Source: Arthrobacter woluwensis (lineage in GTDB: Bacteria > Actinomycetota > Actinomycetes > Actinomycetales > Micrococcaceae). Taken from it: a DNA stretch of 64,000 nt. The notes beneath the pieces were generated by a model. That model did no database searches, was not told the origin of the DNA, and saw only the letters and a program-made list of their open reading frames with translations. The DNA is taken from the NCBI RefSeq assembly GCF_900105345.1, contig NZ_FNSN01000003.1, positions 2,790,001 to 2,854,000 on the forward strand, given 5' to 3'. Below, piece after piece: positions 41,604 to 50,693 of this stretch. The first letter of the stretch is position 1; each line of letters begins with the position of its first letter. A program made the translations under genes and the position numbers.

Positions 41604-42809
41604 TCAGACGACCTGCACGCCCGCCTGCCACACGGCGTGGGTGAGCGGCATGCCCGGACGATAGGCCAGGTGCGTCGCGCTGGGAGCGTTCAGGAGGTGC
41701 AGATCGGCGCGATGCCCGACGGCGATCGATCCGACCGCACGCCGCCCGTCGACGTCCTCGCCCACCTCGCGGTGCAGGGCCAGGGCGCCGCCGAACGTCG
41801 CCGCGCGCACGGCTTCGTGGACGCTGAGGCCCATCTGGAGCACCGCGGTGGTCACGCAGTAGTTCATGGCGCTCGTGTAGCTCGTCCCAGGGTTGAGGTT
41901 CGAGGCGATCGCGACCTGGACGCCCGCGTCCAGCAACCGGCGACCCGGGGCGAGGGGCTCCCGCGTGGACAGGTCGCAGGCGGGCAGGCACGTGGCGACC
42001 GTACCGCGGGGACCGCGTCCGCCGTCGTACGCCGCCCAGCTGTCCGCGAGCGCGGTGACGTCAGAGTCTTCGAGGTGATTCACGTGGTCGACGCTCGCGG
42101 CGCCGAGCTCGACGGCGAGCCTCACTCCGGCGCCCGGGCCGAGCTGGTTGCCGTGCACGCGCAGCCCCAGGCCGGCGGCGGCGCAGGCTTCGAGCACCCG
42201 ACGGGACTGGGCCTCGTCGAACGCCCCGCGTTCACAGAACACATCGGCCCAGCGGGCATGGGGCGAGACGGCGGTGAGCATCGGCCCGACCACTTCGTCC
42301 ACATAGGCGTCGGGCTCGGCGCCCTTCGGGACGAGATGCGCTCCGAGGAACGTGACCTCATCGGCCACCTGAGCGGTCACGCGGGCCAGCGCCTCCTCGT
42401 GCTCGGTGCTCAGGCCGTAGCCGGTCTTGGCCTCGAGGTACGTGGTGCCGCCGCGCAGGGCCTCGGCACGACGCGCGCGGGCGAGGTCCAGGAGTTCCTC
42501 ATCGGAGGCCGCCCGCGTGGCGTTCATGGTGACGCCGATGCCGCCGGCGCTGTAGCTCTCCCCCGCCATGCGCGCCTCGAACTCGGCGGTGCGGTCCCCG
42601 GCGAACACGAGGTGCGTGTGCGAATCCACCCAGCCGGGCAGCAGCGCGCGGCCCTCGGCGTCGTACACCTCGTCCGCGGCGGGAGCGTCGTCGGCCTGGC
42701 CGATCCAGGCGATGCGCTCACCCTCGACGACGACGGCCGCGTTCTTGAGGACCCGGTGCTCGCCGTCCTGGGTCATGAGTTCAGCGATGTTGGTGATCAG
42801 GAGGCTCAT
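41604..42809 (-). CDS. hutI: Imidazolonepropionase
   Basis: Third step of histidine degradation: 4-imidazolone-5-propionate to N-formimino-glutamate. About 401 residues from ATG 42809 (M-S-L-L-I-T), preceded by a GGAAG site; an ATG 9 bp upstream is possible. Amidohydrolase metal ligands: D-S-H-T-H-L-V-F-A-G-D-R at about 65-76. F-E-A-R-M-A-G-x-S-Y and K-T-G-Y-G-L are HutI-specific, then V-H-G-N-Q-L, D-H-V-N-H-L-E, and N-L-N-P-G-T-S-Y near 315. No hutH, hutU or hutG is adjacent, so the rest of the pathway must be elsewhere. Confidence 0.93.
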   Translation of the reverse strand: MSLLITNIAELMTQDGEHRVLKNAAVVVEGERIAWIGQADDAPAADEVYDAEGRALLPGWVDSHTHLVFAGDRTAEFEARMAGESYSAGGIGVTMNATRAASDEELLDLARARRAEALRGGTTYLEAKTGYGLSTEHEEALARVTAQVADEVTFLGAHLVPKGAEPDAYVDEVVGPMLTAVSPHARWADVFCERGAFDEAQSRRVLEACAAAGLGLRVHGNQLGPGAGVRLAVELGAASVDHVNHLEDSDVTALADSWAAYDGGRGPRGTVATCLPACDLSTREPLAPGRRLLDAGVQVAIASNLNPGTSYTSAMNYCVTTAVLQMGLSVHEAVRAATFGGALALHREVGEDVDGRRAVGSIAVGHRADLHLLNAPSATHLAYRPGMPLTHAVWQAGVQVV

Positions 42810-42899
42810 GGTTCCCATTCTTCCGGGACACGCCCGCCCCGTCCCGGACTCACCCTCACCCGTGTCCGGTATCCCGGACCAGCCGCACCCCCTTTAACG

Positions 42900-42969
42900 A
42901 TCGACTGCTCCATACGATGTCGAAATCTCCCGAAATCCCGGGGAAACGACATCCTACGGAGCAGTCGAT
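42900..42969. repeat. Intergenic hairpin after kbl
   Basis: ATCGACTGCTCC (42900-42911) pairs with GGAGCAGTCGAT (42958-42969); an inner stem TACGATGTCG/CGACATCCTA continues it with few mismatches around a 20-odd-nt loop. It starts 29 bp past the kbl stop on the minus strand. Same architecture as the other long intergenic hairpins. Confidence 0.7.
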
Positions 42970-42997
42970 GGGTGGTGAGGTGAGGAAAAGGCGCGGG

Positions 42998-44212
42998 TCA
43001 GGAAGCCTCGGCCCGGGCCGCCACGAACGCCTGGACGCACGCTTCGACGTCCTCGGCGCTGTGCCGCGCGGAGAGCTGCACGCGGATGCGGGCCGCACCG
43101 CGGGGCACCACGGGGAAGCTGAAGGCGGTCACGAACACGCCGTGTTCCAGCATCGCCGAGGCCACCTTCGCGGCGAGGACGGCGTCGTGGAACATGACGG
43201 GGATGATCGCGTGCTCGCCGTCGAGCAGTTCGAAGCCCTCCTCCTGCATCCGACGGCGGAACAGCGCGGCGTTCTCGAAGAGCTTCTCGCGGAGCTCCCC
43301 GGAGTCGCGCACGAGTTCCAGAGCCTTGAGCGTCGCGGCGACGATGGCCGGGGCGAGCGAGTTGGAGAACAGGTACGGACGGGCCTTCTGGCGCAGCATC
43401 GCGACGATCTCGGACCGGCCGGAGACGTAGCCGCCGGACGCGCCGCCCAGCGCCTTGCCGAAGGTGCCCGTGTAGATGTCCACCCGGTCGCTGACGCCGG
43501 CGTGTTCGGGGGTGCCGGCGCCCGTCGGACCCATGAAGCCGACGGCGTGCGAATCGTCCACCATGACGAGCGCGCCGTACTTGTCCGCCAGATCGCAGAT
43601 GTCGCGGAGCGGGGCGAGGTAGCCGTCCATCGAAAAGACGCCGTCCGTCACGATGACCACGCGGCGCGCGGCCGGCTGCCCGGGCGCGTCCGACGTCGCC
43701 TCGCGGAGCTTGGCCTCCAGGTCCGCCATGTCCTGGTTCGCGTAGCGGAAGCGGCGGGCCTTGGAGAGGCGGATGCCGTCGATGATCGAGGCGTGGTTCA
43801 GGGCGTCGGAGACGATCGCGTCCTCCGGGCCGAAGAGCGATTCGAAGACGCCGCCGTTGGCGTCGAAGCAGCTCGAGAACAGGATCGTGTCCTCGGTGCC
43901 GAGGAAGCGGGAGACCTGGCGCTCGAGTTCCAGGTGCAGATCCTGGGTGCCGCAGATGAAACGGACGCTCGCCATGCCGAAGCCGTGGCTGTCCATGGCG
44001 TCCTTGGCCGCGGCGATGATCTCCGGGTGATCCGCGAGACCCAGGTAGTTGTTCGCGCAGAAGTTGAGCACCTCGCGGGTGGGCTGTCCGAGCGGGCCGG
44101 CGGTGATCCGGTTGGACTGCGCCGAGGTGATGTTGCGCTCTTCCTTGAAGAGGCCGGCAGTGCGGAGGTCGTCGAGCTCCGTGGCGAGCTGGTCCTTGAT
44201 GAGGCCGTACAT
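42998..44212 (-). CDS. kbl: Glycine C-acetyltransferase (2-amino-3-ketobutyrate CoA ligase)
   Basis: Cleaves 2-amino-3-ketobutyrate with CoA to glycine and acetyl-CoA. The 404-residue alpha-oxoamine synthase starts at ATG 44212 (M-Y-G-L-I-K-D). PLP-site features are [24 protein letters not shown] and the Schiff-base K253 in T-F-G-K-A-L-G-G. It follows tdh on the same strand with a 143-bp gap containing a hairpin, so the two threonine-degradation genes may be one attenuated unit or two. The longer frame to 44341 is rejected. Confidence 0.95.
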   Translation of the reverse strand: MYGLIKDQLATELDDLRTAGLFKEERNITSAQSNRITAGPLGQPTREVLNFCANNYLGLADHPEIIAAAKDAMDSHGFGMASVRFICGTQDLHLELERQVSRFLGTEDTILFSSCFDANGGVFESLFGPEDAIVSDALNHASIIDGIRLSKARRFRYANQDMADLEAKLREATSDAPGQPAARRVVIVTDGVFSMDGYLAPLRDICDLADKYGALVMVDDSHAVGFMGPTGAGTPEHAGVSDRVDIYTGTFGKALGGASGGYVSGRSEIVAMLRQKARPYLFSNSLAPAIVAATLKALELVRDSGELREKLFENAALFRRRMQEEGFELLDGEHAIIPVMFHDAVLAAKVASAMLEHGVFVTAFSFPVVPRGAARIRVQLSARHSAEDVEACVQAFVAARAEAS

Positions 44213-44299
44213 GATGGTCCTTTCGGCGGTGCCCGCGGGGTGGGCGCCCCTTGCGAGCTTACGAGGGTGAGGTGCGTGCGGGAAGGCCCGGTCCGCGGT

Positions 44300-44337
44300 G
44301 GACGACGACGCGCGGAAGCCGCCGCGCGCCGTCGTCC
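44300..44337 (-). terminator. Hairpin between tdh and kbl
   Basis: GGACGACG and CGCGCGG pair with CCGCGCG and CGTCGTCC around a 6-nt loop, with one opposed mismatch in the stem. It sits 18 bp beyond the tdh stop and 87 bp before kbl. No U-run; it may reduce read-through into kbl or stabilise the tdh transcript. Confidence 0.6.
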
Positions 44338-44355
44338 TCAATCAGCGGTGGGCTG

Positions 44356-45402
44356 TCAGAGGGTGCGCCAGTCGAGCACGACCTTGCCGCCGTGCCCGCC
44401 GCGCGCCGCCTCGAAGCCCTTCTCCCACTCCGTGGCAGGCAGGACGTCGGTGATGACGGCGGAGATGTTCCGGTGCAGCACCGGGTTGGAGGAGAGCATG
44501 GCGCTCATGGCGTACCAGGTCTCGAACATCTCGCGCCCGTAGATGCCCTTCAGGGTCAGCATGTGGGTGACGACCTTGCCCCAGTCGATGTCGATCGACT
44601 GGCTCGGCAGGCCGAGCATGGCGATCCGGCCACCGTGGTTCATGTTCTCGATCATCTCGGGCAGCGCCGTCGGGTGTCCCGACATCTCCAGTCCGATGTC
44701 GAAGCCTTCGCGCATGCCGAGTTCCCGCTGCGCGTCACTGATGCGGGTGGTGGAGACGTCGACGGCGAGGTCGACGCCCAGGGAGCGGGCCAGTTCGAGG
44801 CGGCTCGGCGAGACGTCGGTGATGGCGATCTTGCGGGCCCCGGCGTGCCGGGCGACCGCGATGGCCATGAGGCCGATGGGGCCGGCGCCGGTGATGAGCA
44901 CGTCCTCGCCGACGAGCGGGAAGCTCAGGGCGGTGTGCACGGCGTTGCCGAAGGGGTCGAAGATGGCTCCGAGTTCCGGGGTGACGCTGGGGTCGTGGTG
45001 GACCCAGACGTTTTCCTCCGGGATGACGACGTACTCGGCGAACGCGCCGTCACGCTGCACCCCCACGCTGGAGGTGCGGATGCACATCTGGCGGCGGCCG
45101 GCGCGGCAGTTGCGGCAAATGCCGCAGACCACGTGGCCTTCACCGGAGACGCGGTCCCCCACCTTGACGTCCCGGACGTCCTCGCCGATCTCCACGACCT
45201 CGCCGTAGAACTCGTGGCCCGCGACGAGCGGAGCGTTGATGGTGCTCGCGGCCCAGGCGTCCCAGGACTGGATGTGCAGGTCGGTGCCGCAGATGCCGGT
45301 GGTGTGCACGCGGATCTTCACGTCCCCGGCGCCGGTGCCGGGTTCGGGGCGGTCCACGAGTTCGAAGCCGGGCTGTGCCCCGGACTTGTACAGAGCCTTC
45401 AT
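44356..45402 (-). CDS. tdh: L-threonine 3-dehydrogenase
   Basis: Oxidises threonine to 2-amino-3-ketobutyrate with NAD+. I choose ATG 45402 (M-K-A-L-Y-K), 348 residues, because GGGA lies just upstream and it puts the catalytic zinc Cys at position 38, as in E. coli Tdh. An ATG 9 bp upstream is in frame. Catalytic zinc: C38, H63, E64; structural zinc: C93, C96, C99, C107. Rossmann motif G-A-G-P-I-G-L-M near 170. Works with kbl downstream to turn threonine into glycine and acetyl-CoA. Confidence 0.94.
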   Translation of the reverse strand: MKALYKSGAQPGFELVDRPEPGTGAGDVKIRVHTTGICGTDLHIQSWDAWAASTINAPLVAGHEFYGEVVEIGEDVRDVKVGDRVSGEGHVVCGICRNCRAGRRQMCIRTSSVGVQRDGAFAEYVVIPEENVWVHHDPSVTPELGAIFDPFGNAVHTALSFPLVGEDVLITGAGPIGLMAIAVARHAGARKIAITDVSPSRLELARSLGVDLAVDVSTTRISDAQRELGMREGFDIGLEMSGHPTALPEMIENMNHGGRIAMLGLPSQSIDIDWGKVVTHMLTLKGIYGREMFETWYAMSAMLSSNPVLHRNISAVITDVLPATEWEKGFEAARGGHGGKVVLDWRTL

Positions 45403-45460
45403 GAGTCCCATTACAAGCTGTCCAAAGGCTTAGAACAAGCTCAAGTATCTCATTCCTGAA

Positions 45461-45476
45461 TTAAGCAATCACTTAA
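45461..45476. promoter_or_regulatory. Operator candidate upstream of tdh
   Basis: TTAAG-CAATCA-CTTAA, perfect 5-bp arms, in an AT-rich patch 59 bp before the tdh start. The spacing suits an Lrp/AsnC- or GntR-type site. No such regulator gene is adjacent. Confidence 0.35.
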
Positions 45477-45582
45477 CTGTTTTAGGAGGGACTGGCGGGA
45501 ACTCGTCACCATGACGTAACTTTGGTATTCCAAACTTAGTGAGCAGCGCCACACTCACGCCCTTCCCCGAGGAGACTCCCCC

Positions 45583-46920
45583 ATGTGCACCCATGATCAC
45601 GACAGCGTCGTCCAGCCGCCCAGCAACCTCCCCCGGCGGGGCGTCCTCGCCGGGGCGGCGGCCCTCGCGGGCATCACCGCAGCGGGCATCGCGGCACAGC
45701 TGGCGACAGCTCCCGCGGCCCAGGCTTCCGACCGTCCTGCCGCTCCCGCATACCGAGGACGCCCTGCGACGCCGGGCGCCGTGATCATCGAGGGCGGCAC
45801 CGTCGTCGATCCGCTCACCGGTGGCGCGATCGAGGACGGCGTCCTGGTGCTCGACGGCGGCAAGGTCACCGCCGTCGGAAATCGGGATACCACTCGGCGG
45901 GCCGTGGCCGCCGTCGCCCGCCGCGCTCAGCGCCTCCAGGCGCACGGGCGCTGGGTGGTCCCCGGTCTGGTCGACGCCCACGTCCACGCCAACGGCCTGG
46001 AGGACGTCCGGCTCCACCTGCGGAACGGGACCACGAGCGTCCGGAGCGGCAGCAGCAGCTTCTACCAGGACGTGGCTCTCGCCGCGCTGCCGGAATGGGC
46101 GCCGGGCCTGTCCCCGCGGATGCTCGCCGCCGGCCTGTTCGTCTCGCCGGACCAGGGCGATTCCATCCTCGCCGACCCGGATCTGGCGCCCTTGGCCGGG
46201 CTGAAGAACGGCATCAGGGACGTCCAGGATCTGGCGTACTTCACGAAGGTCAACCTGGCCCGCGGCGCGCGGGTGATCAAGACCCGCGCCAATCCCCGGG
46301 CGGGCATCCCCGAGCAGGATCCGCGGGAACTCGTCTACGGGCGCGAGCAGATCGCAGCGATCGTCAAGGCCGCCCGCGGCGCCGGGGTGTTGTGCCACGC
46401 CTACAGTGCCGAGGGCATCGACGGCGCCGTGCGGGGCGGTGTGAAGAGCATCGAGCACGGCGTGTACCTGACGGAGGCCACCATCGCGGAGATGGTGCGC
46501 CGCGGCACGTACTTCACGCCCACGCTCCAGGCCGTGGACAGCATGGCGACGGACCCGAACCCGATCCTGGCCGCCCGCGGCAAGGAGTACACGCCCATCC
46601 ACCAGGCCGCCGTCCGCGCGGCCCACGAGGCGGGCGTGACGATCGTGGCCGGCACCGATTCCTTCGGCACCGACGTCACGCCGCTGGGCACCGAGGTGCG
46701 CCGCCTGCACGAGGCGGGGCTGTCCACGCTGGAATCCCTCCGCGCCGCGACCACCTACTCGGCGCGCCTCCTGGGCCTGGAAGGGAAAGCCGGAAGGTTC
46801 ACCATGGGCGGCTTCGCCGACGCGGTGGTCGTGGACGCCGACCCGCTCAGCGACGGCACGGCCCTGGAGAAGGTCAACACGGTCGTGGCGCAGGGGGTCG
46901 TGGTCCGGAACGGTCTCTGA
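45583..46920 (+). CDS. Tat-exported amidohydrolase family protein
   Basis: 445 residues. The N-terminus has L-P-R-R-G-V-L-A-G followed by an Ala/Gly-rich hydrophobic run and an A-Q-A-S cleavage region: a twin-arginine signal peptide. The mature part is an amidohydrolase: V-D-A-H-V-H-A-N metal site, K in V-I-K-T-R-A (possible carbamylated Lys), H in C-H-A-Y, H in S-I-E-H-G, and D in A-G-T-D-S-F-G. It resembles the imidazolonepropionase/prolidase-like branch. Substrate unknown. Export by Tat fits folding with metal in the cytoplasm. A LysR gene lies downstream on the same strand beyond a repeat-rich gap. Confidence 0.83.
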   Translation: MCTHDHDSVVQPPSNLPRRGVLAGAAALAGITAAGIAAQLATAPAAQASDRPAAPAYRGRPATPGAVIIEGGTVVDPLTGGAIEDGVLVLDGGKVTAVGNRDTTRRAVAAVARRAQRLQAHGRWVVPGLVDAHVHANGLEDVRLHLRNGTTSVRSGSSSFYQDVALAALPEWAPGLSPRMLAAGLFVSPDQGDSILADPDLAPLAGLKNGIRDVQDLAYFTKVNLARGARVIKTRANPRAGIPEQDPRELVYGREQIAAIVKAARGAGVLCHAYSAEGIDGAVRGGVKSIEHGVYLTEATIAEMVRRGTYFTPTLQAVDSMATDPNPILAARGKEYTPIHQAAVRAAHEAGVTIVAGTDSFGTDVTPLGTEVRRLHEAGLSTLESLRAATTYSARLLGLEGKAGRFTMGGFADAVVVDADPLSDGTALEKVNTVVAQGVVVRNGL

Positions 46921-46995
46921 GGCGGGGCGGGGTCGCTCCTGCCCTGACCTCGCTATCCACGGGCCGACCTAGCTATCCGGCACACTTGTCCGGGT

Positions 46996-47172
46996 GAACT
47001 CGCTATCCAGGGGCCGAACACGCTACTGACGGTCGCGATCTCAGACTCGGGATAGCGAGTTCGGGCCCAATCGGCGACCGGTCTCGCCCCTCAAGCCGCT
47101 GAGTCCGCTATCCAGGGCGTGAGTTCGCCACATGATGTAGCGAACTCACCCCACCGATAGCGGACTCAGCCG
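46996..47172. repeat. Intergenic hairpin repeat, family 2 (copy B)
   Basis: The 324-bp gap between the amidohydrolase and LysR genes is almost filled by inverted repeats. GAACTCGCTATC (46996-47007) pairs with GATAGCGAGTTC (47051-47062). GCTGAGTCCGCTATC (47098-47112) pairs with GATAGCGGACTCAGC, enclosing GTGAGTTCGC/GCGAACTCAC. The second set matches copy A at 22000-22105 in motif and order. Partial CTCGCTATCC motifs occur from about 46950. The last 60 bp before LysR should hold its promoter. Confidence 0.8.
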
Positions 47173-47244
47173 GGTCAAGCTCTACCGAAGCAACAACACT
47201 TCAGCATTCCTTCATCGTCATACTGGACGATTTAGGATGTGCTC

Positions 47245-48162
47245 ATGGATATCCGTCAGCTTCAGGTCCTGCGGGAACTCGGCGAACTCGGCAGCGTCAA
47301 AGCGGTCGCGGAGACTCTGATGGTCACGCCGTCGGCCGTGTCGCAGCAGCTCATGCTCCTGCAGCGCAGCGTGAAGGTTCCCCTCACGCGCAAGGACGGC
47401 CGCACCCTGGTGCTCACCGAGGCCGGCGAGGTGCTCGCGGGTGCGGGGGCCGCCGTCGTCGCGGCGATGGCACAGGCGCGCGCGGCGATCGACGCGTTCC
47501 AGGAGGCTCCCGACGCATCCGTCACCGTGAGCGGCTTCCACTCCGCGGGCCAGGCGCTGTTCGCCCCGCTGGCGCGGGCGCTCTCCGGCGAGGGCCAGCC
47601 GAGGGTCCGGTTCACCGACGAGGACGTGGCGCAGCAGGACTTCCCCGCGCTGACGGCCCGGCACGACCTCGTCCTGGCCCACCGGATGGAGCACAGCCCG
47701 CCGTGGCCACGGGACCGGGTCGCGGTGATCGAGCTGACCCGCGAGCCGCTGGATGTCGCGCTGCCGGCGGGTCACCCTCTCGCGAGCCACGAGGAGCTCA
47801 CCGCCGCCGACGTGGCGGGAGAACCGTGGGTCACGAGTCGCCCGGGCTACTCCCCGGACGACGTCCTCACAGCGGTGGCGGCGCTAGCCAGCACACCCCT
47901 GGAGATCGTGCACCGCATCAACGACTACTCGACCGTCGCAGCCCTGGTCGCCGACGGCGGCGTGCTGGGCCTGCTTCCTCGGTACACCTCACGCGCGGCT
48001 CTGGGCCAGTCGCTGCCGGAAGGGATCGTGCTGCGGCCGCTGCAGGGCCTGGACACCCGGCGGTGCATCGACCTCCTGGCCCGGCCCGAAGCCCTGGAAC
48101 GGCGCAGCGTCCGGCGCGTCGCCGAGGCGTTCCGCGAGGTCATGGGGGCGCTGGTCGGCTGA
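47245..48162 (+). CDS. LysR family transcriptional regulator
   Basis: 305 residues from ATG 47245 (M-D-I-R-Q-L); an upstream GTG is in frame. The N-terminal winged HTH has L-G-S-V-K-A-V-A-E-T-L-M-V-T-P-S-A-V-S-Q-Q. The C-terminal periplasmic-binding-like effector domain is complete. It is not divergent from any gene, unusual for LysR proteins, so its target is not obvious. The preceding amidohydrolase is the nearest candidate. Confidence 0.9.
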   Translation: MDIRQLQVLRELGELGSVKAVAETLMVTPSAVSQQLMLLQRSVKVPLTRKDGRTLVLTEAGEVLAGAGAAVVAAMAQARAAIDAFQEAPDASVTVSGFHSAGQALFAPLARALSGEGQPRVRFTDEDVAQQDFPALTARHDLVLAHRMEHSPPWPRDRVAVIELTREPLDVALPAGHPLASHEELTAADVAGEPWVTSRPGYSPDDVLTAVAALASTPLEIVHRINDYSTVAALVADGGVLGLLPRYTSRAALGQSLPEGIVLRPLQGLDTRRCIDLLARPEALERRSVRRVAEAFREVMGALVG

Positions 48163-48215
48163 GGGCGGGCCGGCACATGAGCCGCCCCGCCCAGTCCGCC
48201 GGCCCCCTCGAGAGC

Positions 48216-48274
48216 TTGCGTGCTCAGTTGTTGCGGGTGTTCAGAGAAAACACCCGCAACAACTGAGCACACAA
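48216..48274. repeat. Intergenic hairpin repeat, family 1 (copy B)
   Basis: A 22-bp perfect stem (48220-48241 with 48249-48270), 7-nt loop and TTG/CAA outer clamp. Both arms are identical to those of copy A at 14427-14485, 34 kb away. It lies between the convergent LysR and oxidoreductase genes, 18 bp from the latter's stop. Confidence 0.85.
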
Positions 48275-48291
48275 CGCCTGCAGAGAAGGCG

Positions 48292-49461
48292 TCAGGCCGT
48301 CTGACCCCGTTCGAAGTACTCCACCAGTTCCGGGTCGAGCGGCGGGACCGGCAATGCGGAACCGTCACCCCGCAGCGATTCGGCAGCGAGGATTCCCGCC
48401 GCCACCGCCTGACGTGCCGCCACCGGAGAGGTCTGGGTCTGACCGCCGTCGCGCACGAACCGCAGGAACTCCCCGATCAGGAGCGGATCCGCGCCGCCGT
48501 GGCCGCCGTCGCCGTCGAGGATCTCCACTTCGAGGTCCGGCTCCGCGAATCCGTAGCTGGAGCGCGTGTTCCAGACCTTGATGGTCTCCCCCGGCCCGTC
48601 ACCGAAGTTCTCCAGACGCCCCTCCGTGCCGATCACGGTGTAGCTGCGCCAGTAGTCCGGCGTGAAATGGCACTGCTCGTAGGAGGCGAGCACGCCGTTG
48701 TCGAGCACCATGTTCATCATGGAGATGTCCTCGACGTCGATCTCCTCGGCGAGGTCCGTCTGCGCCGCGGGCGGCCAGTTGTCCACGGAGAACCAGTCCC
48801 CCATGCGCCGGTCGGAATTGTCCCGGCGGCTCGCGACCTCGCCGTAGACCGCGAGCTTGCCGATCGCCGACACCCGCGCCGTGTACCCGCCGGCGAGCCA
48901 GTGGATCACGTCCAGATCATGAGCGCCCTTCTGGAGCAGGAGGGTGTTCACATTCCGGCGCTGTGCGTGCCAGTCCTTGAAGTAGTAGTCCCCACCGTTG
49001 CCCACGAAGTGCCGGCACCACACGGCTTTGACCTCGCCGATCAGCCCCTGCTTGATGAGGTCCCGCATCTGCGTGACCACCGGCATGTGCCGCATGTTGT
49101 GGCCGACGTACAGCCGGGTGCCGGTCTCGCGCGCCGTCGTGAGGATCGAGTCGGCCGCCTCCAGCGAGATGTCCAGCGGCTTCTCGCAGAACGTCGCGAT
49201 CCCGGCCTTGAGCGTCTGCACCGCGACAGCGGCGTGCTGGCTGTCCGGGGTCAGGACCAGGACGGCGTCGACGCCGGAGTCCAGCACGTCCTGCAGGTCG
49301 CCGGTCACCGTCACGTCGGGCAGAGCCCTGGCGGCATCCGCCCGGCCCCGTTCGCTCGTGTCGCAGACGATGGTGACGCGCGATCCTTCGCCGGGCTTGT
49401 GAGCGTGACGCCACAGGCCGGAGCGCAGGCCGAAGCCGACGACGGCTACGGAGAGATCCAT
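48292..49461 (-). CDS. Gfo/Idh/MocA family oxidoreductase
   Basis: 389 residues. Rossmann start V-A-V-V-G-F-G-L-R-S, D-A-V-L-V-L-T-P-D, and the family hallmark E-K-P-L-D (about 94-98) with the catalytic-site region K-G-A-H-D-L-D-V-I-H-W-L (the H-D-x-D-x-x-H pattern typical of the family). Members are NAD(P)-dependent sugar or inositol dehydrogenases; some (GH109) use the same fold to hydrolyse alpha-GalNAc, but I see no proof of that here. It is the last gene after LacI and the sugar ABC genes, so it probably acts on the imported sugar. Confidence 0.88.
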   Translation of the reverse strand: MDLSVAVVGFGLRSGLWRHAHKPGEGSRVTIVCDTSERGRADAARALPDVTVTGDLQDVLDSGVDAVLVLTPDSQHAAVAVQTLKAGIATFCEKPLDISLEAADSILTTARETGTRLYVGHNMRHMPVVTQMRDLIKQGLIGEVKAVWCRHFVGNGGDYYFKDWHAQRRNVNTLLLQKGAHDLDVIHWLAGGYTARVSAIGKLAVYGEVASRRDNSDRRMGDWFSVDNWPPAAQTDLAEEIDVEDISMMNMVLDNGVLASYEQCHFTPDYWRSYTVIGTEGRLENFGDGPGETIKVWNTRSSYGFAEPDLEVEILDGDGGHGGADPLLIGEFLRFVRDGGQTQTSPVAARQAVAAGILAAESLRGDGSALPVPPLDPELVEYFERGQTA

Positions 49462-49526
49462 GAGGGTAGTTCCTTTGCTGTTGCCCCGTCCCCCTGGTGA
49501 GGGGGCGGGTGATGTCGCCGGTCCGT

Positions 49527-50585
49527 TCAGACCGGCTTTCCTGTTGATGCGCGTTCCCAGACCTCCCAGGGGAAGTCATGCAGTTCCCCGACGGGTCGCT
49601 GGTCCGTGGCGAGCTGCACCATGAGCTCGGCCACGCGGCCCAGCAGATTCCGGGGGCCCACACTGGTGAGCGCCGGGCTGAGCCGTTCGCCGGCCAGGGT
49701 GTTGCCCACCCCGGCGATGGCGATGTCCTTGCCGACCACGAGTCCCAGGCTCTGGGCCGCGTGGACGGCGCTGATGGCGATGTAGTCACTGGTGGCGTAG
49801 ATGGCGCGGGGCCGGTCCTCCGGGGTCAGAAGCTTCAAGGCTCCGGCGTACGCCGACTCCGGGGAGCCGTCGATGTCCGCCACCCGGTTCTCCGGCGCGG
49901 TCCTGCCGCGGTCCGCGAGCGCCGAGTGGAACGCCGCGGCACGGCCCCGGTCGGTCCGGGAGGCGCCGGGACCGAGGCACGCGACGTCGTCCCACCCGTC
50001 CAGCAGGTGATCGACCAGTTCGCGGCACCCGCGCAGATCATCCGAGCGGACCACGTCGAATCCGTCCGGTTCCACGGTGCTGTCGAAGACCACGAGCTTC
50101 AGCCCGCGGCTCGCCAGACCGGCCAGCGCACTGCGCTGCGCCGGCTTCACGGCATCGATGAACACCGCATCCGCCTGGGTGCGTTCCAGTGCGACGTTCC
50201 AGTCGTCATCCGCCATGATGAGCGGAGTGAGACCGTGGCTGCGGGCCTGGGCGCTGACCGCCTCGACGACCTCCAGAGACCAGGGGTCCTGGAGCATCGT
50301 CATGGAGAGCAGCACGGTCTGCGTCTTGCCGGTCCGCACCGCCCGCGCCGCCTGGTTGGGACGGTACCCGAGTTCTTCGGCCGCGTCCCGCACCCGTCGG
50401 GTGGTCTCCTCCTTCACCCCCGGCCCCTTGGAGCCGGAGCCCCGGCCGGAGAGGACGTAGGAGACGGTCGCCGTGGAGACCCCGGCCAGATCGGCCACCA
50501 TGCGGATGGTGGGACGGACCGCCGCCGGCGAGGCGTTTCCAGCGCCCGTGGAGGTGTCCGTTCCTGCGGCTGTGCGTTCGCTCAT
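49527..50585 (-). CDS. LacI family transcriptional regulator
   Basis: 352 residues from ATG 50585, with AGAGG 7 bp upstream. After a disordered Ala/Thr leader the HTH has I-R-M-V-A-D-L-A-G-V-S-T-A-T-V-S-Y-V-L-S-G, with hinge helix N-Q-A-A-R-A-V-R-T-G; then a periplasmic-binding-fold effector domain. An extra G-S-G-S-K-G-P loop sits inside the HTH region. It lies between the ABC genes and the oxidoreductase gene. The likely target is the pair of TTAATCGATTAA palindromes before the ABC operon. Confidence 0.92.
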   Translation of the reverse strand: MSERTAAGTDTSTGAGNASPAAVRPTIRMVADLAGVSTATVSYVLSGRGSGSKGPGVKEETTRRVRDAAEELGYRPNQAARAVRTGKTQTVLLSMTMLQDPWSLEVVEAVSAQARSHGLTPLIMADDDWNVALERTQADAVFIDAVKPAQRSALAGLASRGLKLVVFDSTVEPDGFDVVRSDDLRGCRELVDHLLDGWDDVACLGPGASRTDRGRAAAFHSALADRGRTAPENRVADIDGSPESAYAGALKLLTPEDRPRAIYATSDYIAISAVHAAQSLGLVVGKDIAIAGVGNTLAGERLSPALTSVGPRNLLGRVAELMVQLATDQRPVGELHDFPWEVWERASTGKPV

Positions 50586-50693
50586 GATCTGACCTCTTCC
50601 CCCGGGACATCCCGGAACCGACTCGCCCCGCCCATGCGGTGGACCTGCGGCAACTCTAGCCACAGGGTCCACCGCCCGGGTGTCACGCCATGC

